A stretch of DNA of 47,096 bases from Bacteroidaceae bacterium (GTDB taxonomy: Bacteria; Bacteroidota; Bacteroidia; Bacteroidales; Bacteroidaceae). The stretch is from contig JAEEZS010000069.1 of assembly GCA_016291905.1 (NCBI GenBank), positions 1 through 47,096 on the forward strand, in the 5' to 3' direction. The notes under the pieces were generated by a model. The model saw only the letters and a program-made list of their open reading frames with translations, did no database searches and was not told the DNA's origin. This document shows, one piece after another, positions 23,751 through 32,914 of this stretch; position 1 is the first letter of the stretch, and every line of letters starts with the position of its first letter. The translations under genes and the position numbers were made by a program.

Positions 23751-24515
23751 ATGGATGAAAGGAGTTTGAAAAGTTTGTGTGACAGCCCCGTTCCTGTCAT
23801 TATGGGCATTTTGAATGTGACGCCCGATTCGTTCTATGCGGCCTCGCGTCTCTCTTCCGTTGACGAGGTGGTGTCGCGTGCCCGGCAGATGGTGGCAGAC
23901 GGAGCTGCCATGCTGGATGTAGGTGCTTGTTCCACACGTCCGCAATCAACGCCCGTAGAGGAAGATGAGGAGTTGCGTCGTCTTTTGCCCGCTTTGGAGG
24001 CTATCCACGCAGCTTTGCCCGGGGTTCCGTTGTCTGTCGATACGTTTCGGCCTTCCGTAGCGGAAGAGTGTGTGCGTCGTTTCGGGTCTTTCCTTATTAT
24101 AAATGATGTGTCGGGTGGCGAAGCTGCGTTGGCAGGCGTGCCCTATGTGCTGATGTGCCCGACTACCGATCCGGAGTCATTCTTTGATGAGCGCATACCA
24201 CAACTTGCCGAAAAGGGAGTCACGGACATCGTTCTTGACCCGGGTTTTGGCTTTGGAAAGACGGTGGAGGATAACTATCGCATCCTTTCCCATCTCTCCA
24301 ACCTCCGTCATTTCGGCCTTCCTGTGCTGGTGGGAGTTTCCCGAAAGTCAATGATTTATAAACCGCTTGGTATCACGCCTGCTGAGGCCTTGAACGGCAC
24401 GTCCGTCCTTCATGCCATTGCCCTCCAGCAAGGGGCTGACATCCTGCGTGTTCACGATGTTCCTGCCGCTGTCCAATGCATCCGCCTGAACCAGCTACTA
24501 ACTGCATATTCTTAA
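23751..24515 (+). CDS. folP: Dihydropteroate synthase
   Basis: The enzyme joins p-aminobenzoate to the pterin pyrophosphate in folate synthesis and is the target of sulfonamides. Motifs are PVIMGILNVTPDSFY, GAAMLDVGACSTRPQSTPV, PLSVDTFRPSVAE, INDVSGGE, DIVLDPGFGFGKTVEDNY and PVLVGVSRKSMIY, all intact. The product has 254 residues, slightly short but complete. The start ATG follows a -7 box almost directly. It is followed by cdaA after a 39-nt repeat-rich gap. The folP-cdaA neighbourhood is common in Bacteroidales. Confidence 0.95.
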   Translation: MDERSLKSLCDSPVPVIMGILNVTPDSFYAASRLSSVDEVVSRARQMVADGAAMLDVGACSTRPQSTPVEEDEELRRLLPALEAIHAALPGVPLSVDTFRPSVAEECVRRFGSFLIINDVSGGEAALAGVPYVLMCPTTDPESFFDERIPQLAEKGVTDIVLDPGFGFGKTVEDNYRILSHLSNLRHFGLPVLVGVSRKSMIYKPLGITPAEALNGTSVLHAIALQQGADILRVHDVPAAVQCIRLNQLLTAYS

Positions 24516-24548
24516 TTACATATTCTTAATTATCAAATCTTAATTAAA
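24514..24548. repeat. ATTCTTAATTA-type intergenic repeat
   Basis: Three units of (C/A)ATATTCTTAATTA-like sequence fill the gap before cdaA. It is another member of the A/T-rich leader repeats seen elsewhere in the window. Confidence 0.6.
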
Positions 24549-24554
24549 AAACGC

Positions 24555-25319
24555 ATGCTTCTCGGATTCAGTATTCTCAATCTTATTGATATTTTTTTAG
24601 TGGCGTTGCTGCTCTTCTATCTCTATAAGATGATGCGCGAGTCGGGTTCGCTGAACCTTTTTATAGGCATTCTCATCTTTGTGGTAGTTTGGATGCTTGT
24701 CACGCAGGTGTTTGAAATGCCCATGCTGGGGTCCATTCTCAATGCGTTGGCTAACGTAGGTATTTTGGCGCTAATTGTTATTTTTCAGAACGAAATCCGA
24801 CACTTCTTCCGCGAATTAGGCTCACAAAAACGTTTCAAAAGATTCTTCCGTTTCCTTCGTGGGAAAAACCGTAACGCACTTTCCCAGGATTGGCTTCCTC
24901 TTGTTCGTGCTTGCCAGGATATGTCTGACGGCAAGGTGGGCGCTCTGATTGTGTTAGAGCGTGACCAGCATTTGGGAGACTATATCGAGACGGGTGAGCG
25001 CATCGATGCCAACCTCAACCGTATGTTGATAGAGAATCTTTTCTTCAAGAATAGCCCCCTCCACGATGGCGCAGTAATCGTCGGCGGAGGCAAGATTGTG
25101 GCAGCCGGCTGTGTGCTGCCCGTCTCGCATCGCGAGGATATTCCCAAGCAGCTTGGCCTCCGTCACCGTGCCGCCCTCGGTATCTCGGAGGTGTCGGACG
25201 CATTGGTTGTCATTGTTTCTGAAGAAACAGGCCACATATCCGTAGCCCAACACGGTGAGTTCAGTCTCGACCTCTCGCCCGAAGAACTGGAGACGTTGCT
25301 GTCGAAGTCCGACGAGTGA
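24555..25319 (+). CDS. cdaA: Membrane diadenylate cyclase (c-di-AMP synthase)
   Basis: The enzyme makes cyclic di-AMP from two ATP at the inner membrane. The product has 254 residues. Membrane segments lie at about 7-26, 33-50 and 58-80. The DisA_N catalytic domain starts near 110, with GALIVLERDQHLGDYIETG, the DGA motif in SPLHDGAVIVGGG and the RHR motif in GLRHRAALGISE. c-di-AMP controls cell-wall and ion homeostasis, which fits the nearby wall gene murF on the opposite strand. A weak terminator follows. Confidence 0.93.
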   Translation: MLLGFSILNLIDIFLVALLLFYLYKMMRESGSLNLFIGILIFVVVWMLVTQVFEMPMLGSILNALANVGILALIVIFQNEIRHFFRELGSQKRFKRFFRFLRGKNRNALSQDWLPLVRACQDMSDGKVGALIVLERDQHLGDYIETGERIDANLNRMLIENLFFKNSPLHDGAVIVGGGKIVAAGCVLPVSHREDIPKQLGLRHRAALGISEVSDALVVIVSEETGHISVAQHGEFSLDLSPEELETLLSKSDE

Positions 25320-25337
25320 CAATCTGTCACGGCTCCC

Positions 25338-25368
25338 GTCAGCCTTTGGCCGACTTTGACATTTTTTC
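25338..25368 (+). terminator. Probable intrinsic terminator after cdaA
   Basis: GTCAGCC-TTT-GGCCGAC forms a 7-bp stem with one mismatch, and TTTGACATTTTTT follows. This would separate folP-cdaA from groES-groEL. Confidence 0.4.
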
Positions 25369-25394
25369 TGTTCCCGAAGCGAATCGTTCCCTTG

Positions 25395-25410
25395 TGGCAC
25401 GCTTTTCGCA
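25395..25410 (+). promoter_or_regulatory. Sigma-54-like -24/-12 site upstream of groES
   Basis: TGGCACGCTTTTCGCA matches TGGCACG-N4-TTGCA at all but one of the fixed positions, with exact GG-to-GC spacing. It lies 46 nt before the groES ATG. No CIRCE element is seen, and the TAnnTTTG pattern is poor here (TATGTTTT at 25429-25436). It could be coincidence. Confidence 0.3.
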
Positions 25411-25456
25411 GGAATGGTTTTCGGAAAATATGTTTTACCTTATAAAATAACTTATC

Positions 25457-25729
25457 ATGAACGTTAAACCATTATCAGATCGCGTCCTCATTGCTCCCGC
25501 AGCAGCAGAGGAGAAGACAATCGGCGGTATCATCATTCCTGATACAGCCAAGGAAAAACCCCTTAAAGGCCAGGTGGTAGCCGTTGGTGGCGGCACAAAA
25601 GACGAGGAGATGGTCCTCAAAGTAGGCGACACCGTGCTCTATGGCAAGTATGCTGGCACGGAGCTGGAAATCGAAGGCGAAAAATACCTCATCATGCGCC
25701 AGAGCGATGTCCTTGCCGTCCTCGCCTAA
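25457..25729 (+). CDS. groES: Co-chaperonin GroES
   Basis: The product has 90 residues and forms the seven-subunit lid of the GroEL chamber. It starts [20 protein letters not shown], has the mobile loop [18 protein letters not shown] that binds GroEL, and ends in [16 protein letters not shown]. The length and motifs are standard. groEL follows 42 nt downstream, so the two genes form the usual operon. The upstream region lacks a CIRCE operator. Confidence 0.97.
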   Translation: MNVKPLSDRVLIAPAAAEEKTIGGIIIPDTAKEKPLKGQVVAVGGGTKDEEMVLKVGDTVLYGKYAGTELEIEGEKYLIMRQSDVLAVLA

Positions 25730-25759
25730 TTCATCATTCCTAATTATTTAATTCTTTAA

Positions 25760-27403
<1,644 letters not shown>

Positions 27404-27442
27404 TCCTCCAATAAGATTGACTTGTTAATCTGTTGAAAAGGT

Positions 27443-27497
27443 AACGCCGAAAGAGCAAAAGGAATAAGTCCTTGTTCTTTCGGCGTTGCGGTTTTAT
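27443..27497 (+). terminator. Terminator hairpin of groES-groEL
   Basis: AACGCCGAAAGA (from 27443) pairs with TCTTTCGGCGTT (to 27487), and GCGGTTTTATG follows. The stem is long; the T-tract is short. Confidence 0.65.
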
Positions 27498-27570
27498 GTT
27501 TATTTCTTTCTTTTGACTTTTATTCCCAGTTTCTTTGCTCCCTGAGGATTGCGTAGTGCGCTAAATTTCT

Positions 27571-27633
27571 AGCGCATTGGGTTAATTTTCTAGCCCAGTG
27601 CGTTAGAAGTTCAACGCATTGGATTGACATTTT
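27571..27633 (+). repeat. Second 21-bp tandem repeat array
   Basis: There are three 21-bp units at 27571, 27592 and 27613 of the form A(G/A)C(G/C)CA-TGGGTT, related to the array at 12199-12261. Two small hairpins are embedded (GCGCTA/TAGCGC at 27559-27576 and CATTGGG/CCCAGTG around 27575-27600). Confidence 0.5.
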
Positions 27634-28474
27634 ATTTGCTTACGCTGAGCGTGAGGGTGTAGCTGCCGATGTGGGTGGCGTTCTTGCCGTTGTGCATGAG
27701 GGGGATGGAATCGCCGTCGAGGTTGGGATAGCGGATGGGAGCGTCGAAATAACTGTGGGTGTGGCCCCCAAGGACGAGGTCGATGCCACGGGTGCCGGCA
27801 ATGAATTCCACATCGTCGATGAGGCCTTCAATCTGCCAGCCGAGGTGGCTGAGGCAGATGACCACATCGCAACGTTCGCGTCCGCGAAGGACGGAAACGA
27901 TGCGGTTGGCTTCGGCAATGGGGTCGAGGTAAAGGATGCCTTCGCAGTTCTTGTCGGCAACAAGCCCTTCGATGGGTGGGCTGACGCCAAAGACACCAAT
28001 GCGGACACCCTTGCGCTCGATGATGGTGTAGGGGAGGACAACGTCTTTCAAGATGGAGGTGCTGACATCGTAATTACAACAAACGGTGGGGAAGGTGGCA
28101 AGCTGAAAGAGGCGGAGCATGTTCTCCTCACCAAAGTCGAACTCATGATTGCCGATGGTGGCAGCATCGTAATGCATGGCATTCATAAGGCGTACCTCGG
28201 TTTCTCCGCGGAAGAGGTTGTAGTAGAGGGAGCCTTGGGAGTAGTCGCCACAGTCGAAGAGAAGCAGGTCGGGGTCAACGTGTGTTCGGAGACTGTCGAT
28301 GATAGCGGCCCGACGAACGTAGCCTCCGGCGTTGGTCTTCGCGTCGGGCTCGATGCAGCTGTGGGTATCGGAGGTGTGGAGGACGAGAAGGGTGGTCGTC
28401 GCCGGTGGTGTGGGGGCACAGGAAAGAAAGAATGATAGAATTAGGAATGAGAAATAGGGACTTCTAGGCTTCAT
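27632..28474 (-). CDS. Metallophosphoesterase, N-terminal half of a 5'-nucleotidase (lipoprotein)
   Basis: The product has 280 residues. The signal ends in LSFFLSC (Cys about 19), a likely lipobox. The calcineurin-like metal site is complete: LHTSDTHS, LLLFDCGDYSQGS, TIGNHEFDFG (the GNHE motif), VICLSHLGW and VLGGHTHSYFD. This is the catalytic half of UshA-type nucleotidases; the substrate-binding C-terminal half is the separate gene just upstream in transcription order (28494-29258, 19 nt gap). The enzyme should remove phosphate from nucleotides or sugars in the periplasm or at the surface. The last codon overlaps the end of the 21-bp array. Confidence 0.85.
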   Translation of the reverse strand: MKPRSPYFSFLILSFFLSCAPTPPATTTLLVLHTSDTHSCIEPDAKTNAGGYVRRAAIIDSLRTHVDPDLLLFDCGDYSQGSLYYNLFRGETEVRLMNAMHYDAATIGNHEFDFGEENMLRLFQLATFPTVCCNYDVSTSILKDVVLPYTIIERKGVRIGVFGVSPPIEGLVADKNCEGILYLDPIAEANRIVSVLRGRERCDVVICLSHLGWQIEGLIDDVEFIAGTRGIDLVLGGHTHSYFDAPIRYPNLDGDSIPLMHNGKNATHIGSYTLTLSVSK

Positions 28475-28493
28475 GGGGGATGGCGAAAAAGGG

Positions 28494-29258
28494 TTAGGGG
28501 AGATCGATGAGGGTGATACGTCCGTCGAGTTTGGGGGCTACGGGCTGGCCGGCAGCGGTGAGGGCTTGGATGCGGGCAGTAATGAGGTCGCGAATGGTGA
28601 GCTCGGGGAAGATGGCAACGTCGGTGGCTTCGCGGAAGGCATCCATGCCGTCATTACCCTCCACAAGATAGTCGAGGGTGGCGATACGATAGCTGGCGGC
28701 AGGGTCGATGGGGTGGCCTTGCACATCGCAGGTGACGAGCTCGCCGTCGGGGGTGATGACGAGCGCCGCGCCACTGATGGGATGGCCACCGGCACGGGCA
28801 ATGGACTGAAAGAGGCTTGTGAGCTGTGCGCCGGTGAGGGTGGCAAGGGCGAGGCAGTTCTCGAAGGGGAAGACGCGATAGACGTCACCCACGGTGATGT
28901 CGCCCTTCGCCCAGAGATTGCGGATGCCACCGTAGTTGGCAATGGCAACATCGACAGGATGGCCGTCAGTAGCGTCACCTGCGGCACGGAGGACATCGGC
29001 TTCGAAGTTGTTCATGAGTCCTTCAGGACGGCCTCGTTCGATGTCGCAAGAGGCGGTGCCGAGGACAGGCGCCTGGACGTCTATGACACGCTGGCGGTAC
29101 TCGGCAAGGATAGCTACGGCCTCGGCATTCTGCGGGAGGGAGTCGGCAGCAGAGGTGACTTCAAGGAAGGTACCATCGACGATGACAGCCCGAGGAGTGG
29201 GGGAGCAGGAAAGAAATAATAAAATGAGGAATGAGGAATGAAGAATTATGGGTTTCAT
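28494..29258 (-). CDS. 5'-nucleotidase C-terminal domain lipoprotein
   Basis: The product has 254 residues with a signal ending in LLFLSC (about residue 16), so it is a lipoprotein. The fold is the C-terminal substrate-binding domain of UshA-like nucleotidases: DVLRAAGDATDGHPVDVAIANYGGIRNLWAKGDITVGDVYRVFPFENCLALATLTG, with the substrate loops visible. It precedes the catalytic half in the same operon, so the classical two-domain enzyme is split and in reversed order. The hydrophobic core of its signal is encoded by ATTCCTCATTCCTCATTT-like repeat DNA. The two proteins probably pair in the envelope. Confidence 0.82.
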   Translation of the reverse strand: MKPIILHSSFLILLFLSCSPTPRAVIVDGTFLEVTSAADSLPQNAEAVAILAEYRQRVIDVQAPVLGTASCDIERGRPEGLMNNFEADVLRAAGDATDGHPVDVAIANYGGIRNLWAKGDITVGDVYRVFPFENCLALATLTGAQLTSLFQSIARAGGHPISGAALVITPDGELVTCDVQGHPIDPAASYRIATLDYLVEGNDGMDAFREATDVAIFPELTIRDLITARIQALTAAGQPVAPKLDGRITLIDLP

Positions 29259-29299
29259 GGGGTTAATGAATCTGATGGGGTTTCATGGGGTTTCTGGGG

Positions 29300-29307
29300 C
29301 AAAGGTA
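29300..29307 (-). promoter_or_regulatory. -7 box of the split nucleotidase operon
   Basis: TACCTTTG on the minus strand lies 41 nt before the start codon. No convincing -33 box is seen. The leader contains three GGTTTCATGGGG-like repeats (29247-29295). Confidence 0.45.
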
Positions 29308-29337
29308 ATGATTATTTTGAAAAAAGTTGCTGGTTTG

Positions 29338-29369
29338 TTTGGTTTTTTGTACAAAGTGTTGTAATTTTG
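29338..29369 (+). promoter_or_regulatory. Promoter of rplS
   Basis: TTTG (29338-29341), a 20-nt spacer and TAATTTTG (29362-29369). The predicted start is near 29376, giving an 80-nt leader before rplS that could hold control by ribosomal protein; no known leader motif is recognised. Confidence 0.65.
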
Positions 29370-29456
29370 CAGCCGCTTTCGCGCAATCGCTGTCAGTGGA
29401 AGTGTGACCTGATATGTTGCGTAAGGACTAAAATGAACAAATAAAGTATTGAAAGT

Positions 29457-29825
29457 ATGGATTTAATTAAAGTTGCAGAAGAGGCGTTTGCCACTGGCAA
29501 AGAGGGTACAACCCCGAAGTTTAAGTCGGGCGACACCGTGACCGTGGCTTATCGTATCGTTGAAGGAAACAAGGAGCGTGTCCAGCTCTATCGTGGCGTG
29601 GTCATCAAGATTGCGGGCCATGGCTACAACAAGCGTTTCACCGTCCGTAAGATGTCGGGCACCGTGGGTGTGGAGCGTATCTTCCCCATTAGCTCACCGG
29701 CTATCGAGAGCATCACCGTCAACAAGGTCGGTAAGGTGCGTCGTGCCAAGCTGTATTACCTACGTGCACTCACCGGCAAGAAGGCCCGTATCAAAGAGAA
29801 GAGAGTCAACGTGGCAAAGGCGTAA
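29457..29825 (+). CDS. rplS: Ribosomal protein L19
   Basis: The product has 122 residues of the 50S subunit, located at the subunit interface. The family signature is clear: [56 protein letters not shown] and [23 protein letters not shown]. The start codon follows an A-rich leader. The gene is monocistronic, with its own promoter and a strong terminator 20 nt after the stop. Confidence 0.97.
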   Translation: MDLIKVAEEAFATGKEGTTPKFKSGDTVTVAYRIVEGNKERVQLYRGVVIKIAGHGYNKRFTVRKMSGTVGVERIFPISSPAIESITVNKVGKVRRAKLYYLRALTGKKARIKEKRVNVAKA

Positions 29826-29844
29826 GCGCTTTTCAAAATGGTTT

Positions 29845-29880
29845 GAAAAAAGGCTTGTCCAGTTGGGACAGGCCTTTTTT
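29845..29880 (+). terminator. Intrinsic terminator of rplS
   Basis: An 11-bp stem (AAGGCTTGTCC/GGACAGGCCTT, one G-T pair) flanked by A-run and T-run. The A-run makes it usable on the minus strand for folB as well. Confidence 0.85.
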
Positions 29881-29905
29881 GTTGGAGATTTCTTACGGGG
29901 TTGTG

Positions 29906-30265
29906 TCAGTCGTTGCGACTGAAAGAGGCTGTGAAACAGGCTTCGGCTATTTCCATACCGCTGACGGGGGGATGGTGCTTGCAGATGCGGACATCTACGC
30001 TGTCCAGTTGTGGAAAAGCGTCCAATAGTCGCTCGGCAATGCGTCGGCTGACGTGCTCAATGAGGTTGGAGGGACGTTCCATTTCAGCTTTCACGATGGT
30101 TGCTGCAGAGGCGTAGTCAAGGGTGTCGGCAAGGTCGTCAGAGCGAGTGGCTGCATCAAAGTCGGCATGTAGACGCAGACTGACAGAATAGCGCCCCCCC
30201 ACGGTGCGCTCCTGGGAAAATACGCCATGGTAGGCGTAGAAGGTCATGTCGTTTAGCTCAATCAT
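29906..30265 (-). CDS. folB: Dihydroneopterin aldolase
   Basis: The product has 119 residues from the ATG at 30265 (MIELNDMTFYAYHGVFSQE); the upstream extension lies within nrdJ. The enzyme makes 6-hydroxymethyl-dihydropterin in folate synthesis. Motifs are YAYHGVFSQER, the substrate Tyr and Glu region of DTLDYASAATIVKAEM, LIEHVSRRIAERLL and VRICKHHPPVSG with the catalytic lysine. The start codon lies one base after the nrdJ stop, so translation is probably coupled. A folate gene behind a B12-dependent reductase is a curious but not unknown pairing. Confidence 0.9.
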   Translation of the reverse strand: MIELNDMTFYAYHGVFSQERTVGGRYSVSLRLHADFDAATRSDDLADTLDYASAATIVKAEMERPSNLIEHVSRRIAERLLDAFPQLDSVDVRICKHHPPVSGMEIAEACFTASFSRND

Positions 30266-30266
30266 A

Positions 30267-32813
30267 TCATCCGCAGCGGGAATAGCCGCAGTTGGTGCAA
30301 TGGAGGCAGCCCTCTTCATAGACGAGTGTCTGCTCGCCACATGAGGGGCAGGCCTGATCCTTGATAGCGGTGCCATCGACAATGTACTTCTTCAGCGCAC
30401 GCTCCACACCCACCTTCCATGTGTTGATGCTCTCGTTGTCCATCTGAAGGCTGCTGACCATCTTGATGACCTGGTCGATGGGCATACGATAGCGCAGCAC
30501 GCCGCTGATGAGCTTGGCGTAGTTCCAGAACTCCTTATTGAACTTCTCGGAGAGGCCTTCGATGGTGGTTTTGTAGCCGCGCTTGTTGGTGAACTGGAAG
30601 TCGTAGCGTTTGATGCCATTTTCATCGACGTTTTTGATAATGACGCCTTCGGTGACAGACTTGGGCAAAAGGATACCCTCGTCGTCGTCCTGCAGACCGG
30701 TGAAGATTTCGTAGGGGCGTCCGTCGAGTAGGCCGACAAAGGCCACCCACTTCTCGCGGTTGTTCTGGAAACGTACGACGTCGCATTTCAAAACTTTGGG
30801 GCGTACTTCGACGACGGGCTGACGGCAGTCACATGGCTCGCAGCGTTTCTTCTCGTCCTTCTTCTCGTCAGTAGCTATGAGCACGCCGCTGCGGCAGCCG
30901 TCGCGATAGACAGTACAGCCCTTACAGCCCTGGCGCCAAGCCTCGATGTAAAGCTCATTGACGAGTTCCTCGGTAGTGTTGGCTGGGAGGTTGATAGTGA
31001 CGCTGATGCTGTGATCTACCCACTTCTGGATGCGCCCTTGCATCTGCACTTTCTTTACCCAGTCAATGTCGTTGGCGGCTGCGTGGTTGTAGGGCGATTC
31101 AGCCAGCAGGGCATTGATTTCGTCCTGTGTGTAGCGCTTGGTGGTGTCGTAGCCATTAACCTTCATCCACGTGAGGAACTTGTGGTGATAGACGATGAAC
31201 TCCTCGAAGCAGTCGCCTGTTTCGTCGATGTAGTCGATGTGGACGTCAGGGTCATCCTTGTTGACCTTGCGACGACGCTTATAAACGGGCATGAAAACGG
31301 GCTCGATGCCACTGGTGGTCTGCGTGAGGATGCTGACGGTACCGGTGGGGGCGATGGTAAGGCAGGCGATGTTGCGTCGTCCATACTTCACCATGTCGGC
31401 ATAGAGCTTGGGGTCGGCCTCGGCGATGCGAAGGATGAAGGGGTTGGCCTTTTCGCGCTCGGCATAGAAGATTTCAAAGGCTCCACGTTCACGGGCCAAC
31501 GTGACGGAACTGCGATAGGCACTTAGGGCGACGGTCTGCTGGACACTAACGGCAAAATCAGTAGCTTCGTCGGTGCCATAACGGTAGCCCATAGCGGCTA
31601 GCATATCGCCTTCGGCGGTGATGCCTACACCTGTGCGGCGACCCTTGGTGCTTTTATCCATAATTTTCTGCCAGAGGTGACGCTCGGCGTACTTGATCTC
31701 CTCGCTCTCAGGGTCGGTTTCAATTTTCTCCTGAATCTTCTGGATTTTCTCTATCTCGAGGTCAATGATATCGTCCATGATTCGTTGGGCCTTGGCGACG
31801 TGATCGCGTAGCAGGTCGTAGTCGAACGAGGCTTCAGGGGTGAAGGGATTGCGAACGTAGGAGTAGAGGTTGATGGCCAATAGGCGGCAGCTGTCGTAGG
31901 GACAGAGGGGAATCTCGCCGCAGGGGTTGGTGCTGATAGTACGGAAACCGAGGTCGGCATAGCAGTCGGGGATGCTCTCGCGCAGGATGGTATCCCAGAA
32001 GAGTACGCCCGGTTCGGCAGACTTCCAGGCATTGTGGATAATCTTATGCCAGAGGTCGGCAGCGTTCACTTCTTTGGTGTAGAGAGGCTGGTCGCTGTTG
32101 ATGGGGTACTGCTGGAGGTAGTTGCGGCCTTCGACAGCGGCCTGCATAAAGTCGTCGTCCATTTTGACGGAAACGTTGGCACCCGTCACCTTGCCTTCAG
32201 TCATTTTTGCATCGATAAACGCTTCGCTGTCAGGGTGCTTAATGGAAACGGTGAGCATGAGTGCGCCGCGCCGTCCGTCCTGTGCCACCTCGCGCGTGCT
32301 GTTGGAGTAGCGTTCCATGAAAGGTACGAGACCCGTGGAGGTGAGGGCCGAGTTCTTGACGGGCGAACCCTTGGGGCGGATATGCGAGAGGTCGTGTCCC
32401 ACGCCGCCGCGTCGCTTCATCAACTGCACCTGTTCTTCATCGATTCGGATGATGGCTCCGTAGCTGTCGGCATTGCCATCCATGCCAATGACAAAGCAGT
32501 TGGAGAGAGAGGCAATCTGGTAGTCGTTACCGATGCCCGTCATGGGGCTTCCCTGCGGGATAATATAGCGGAAATGGTCGAGCAGACGAAAGATTTCATC
32601 GGCTGTCATGGGGTTCTTGTATCGCTGCTCGATGCGTGCTATTTCATTGGCGATACGCCAATGCATGTCAGCCGGGGTGTGTTCGTAGATATTGCCGAAG
32701 GAGTCCTTCATGGCATATTTATTAACCCATACTTTTGCAGCGAGCTCGTCGCCGTCGAAGTAGTCTAGACTGGCCTTAAACGCTTCGTCGTAGGTGTAAG
32801 TTTTCTTTTCCAC
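30267..32813 (-). CDS. nrdJ: Adenosylcobalamin-dependent (class II) ribonucleotide reductase
   Basis: The product has 848 residues. It reduces ribonucleotides to deoxyribonucleotides with a radical made from adenosylcobalamin, working with or without oxygen. Visible motifs are QIASLSNCFVIGMDGN (substrate-site Cys), ISTNPCGEIPLCPYDSCRLLAINLYSYV (NxCxE active site), LTIAPTGTVSILTQTTSGIEPVF, and GLSEKFNKEFWNYAKLISG. The C-terminus has a zinc-ribbon-like CPSCGEQTLVYEEGCLHCTNCGYSRCG with the terminal redox cysteines. No ATP-cone is obvious. No cobalamin riboswitch was seen upstream, but an inverted repeat lies there. It is followed by folB. Confidence 0.93.
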   Translation of the reverse strand: MEKKTYTYDEAFKASLDYFDGDELAAKVWVNKYAMKDSFGNIYEHTPADMHWRIANEIARIEQRYKNPMTADEIFRLLDHFRYIIPQGSPMTGIGNDYQIASLSNCFVIGMDGNADSYGAIIRIDEEQVQLMKRRGGVGHDLSHIRPKGSPVKNSALTSTGLVPFMERYSNSTREVAQDGRRGALMLTVSIKHPDSEAFIDAKMTEGKVTGANVSVKMDDDFMQAAVEGRNYLQQYPINSDQPLYTKEVNAADLWHKIIHNAWKSAEPGVLFWDTILRESIPDCYADLGFRTISTNPCGEIPLCPYDSCRLLAINLYSYVRNPFTPEASFDYDLLRDHVAKAQRIMDDIIDLEIEKIQKIQEKIETDPESEEIKYAERHLWQKIMDKSTKGRRTGVGITAEGDMLAAMGYRYGTDEATDFAVSVQQTVALSAYRSSVTLARERGAFEIFYAEREKANPFILRIAEADPKLYADMVKYGRRNIACLTIAPTGTVSILTQTTSGIEPVFMPVYKRRRKVNKDDPDVHIDYIDETGDCFEEFIVYHHKFLTWMKVNGYDTTKRYTQDEINALLAESPYNHAAANDIDWVKKVQMQGRIQKWVDHSISVTINLPANTTEELVNELYIEAWRQGCKGCTVYRDGCRSGVLIATDEKKDEKKRCEPCDCRQPVVEVRPKVLKCDVVRFQNNREKWVAFVGLLDGRPYEIFTGLQDDDEGILLPKSVTEGVIIKNVDENGIKRYDFQFTNKRGYKTTIEGLSEKFNKEFWNYAKLISGVLRYRMPIDQVIKMVSSLQMDNESINTWKVGVERALKKYIVDGTAIKDQACPSCGEQTLVYEEGCLHCTNCGYSRCG

Positions 32814-32852
32814 GGTGGTATTCAGTTAGGAAACCATATTATCAAATGGGCT

Positions 32853-32877
32853 TGTTCTCTGCTTTTTAATGAGAACA
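32853..32877. promoter_or_regulatory. Inverted repeat between dnaA and nrdJ (candidate operator)
   Basis: TGTTCTC (32853-32859) and GAGAACA (32871-32877) are separated by 11 nt, 40 nt before the nrdJ start. The repeat has no T-run on the minus strand, so an operator is more likely than a terminator. It does not look like a standard NrdR box. Confidence 0.35.
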
Positions 32878-32914
32878 TATGTTTTTCACTCGCTTATTGT
32901 TTTTTGTAAAATTC

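Noticed and set aside
25320..25456. CIRCE operator upstream of groES
   Set aside because: No TTAGCACTC-N9-GAGTGCTAA-like inverted repeat is present.
32814..32914. Cobalamin riboswitch before the B12-dependent reductase
   Set aside because: No B12-box-like GCCACTG or long structured leader is visible in the 101-nt gap.
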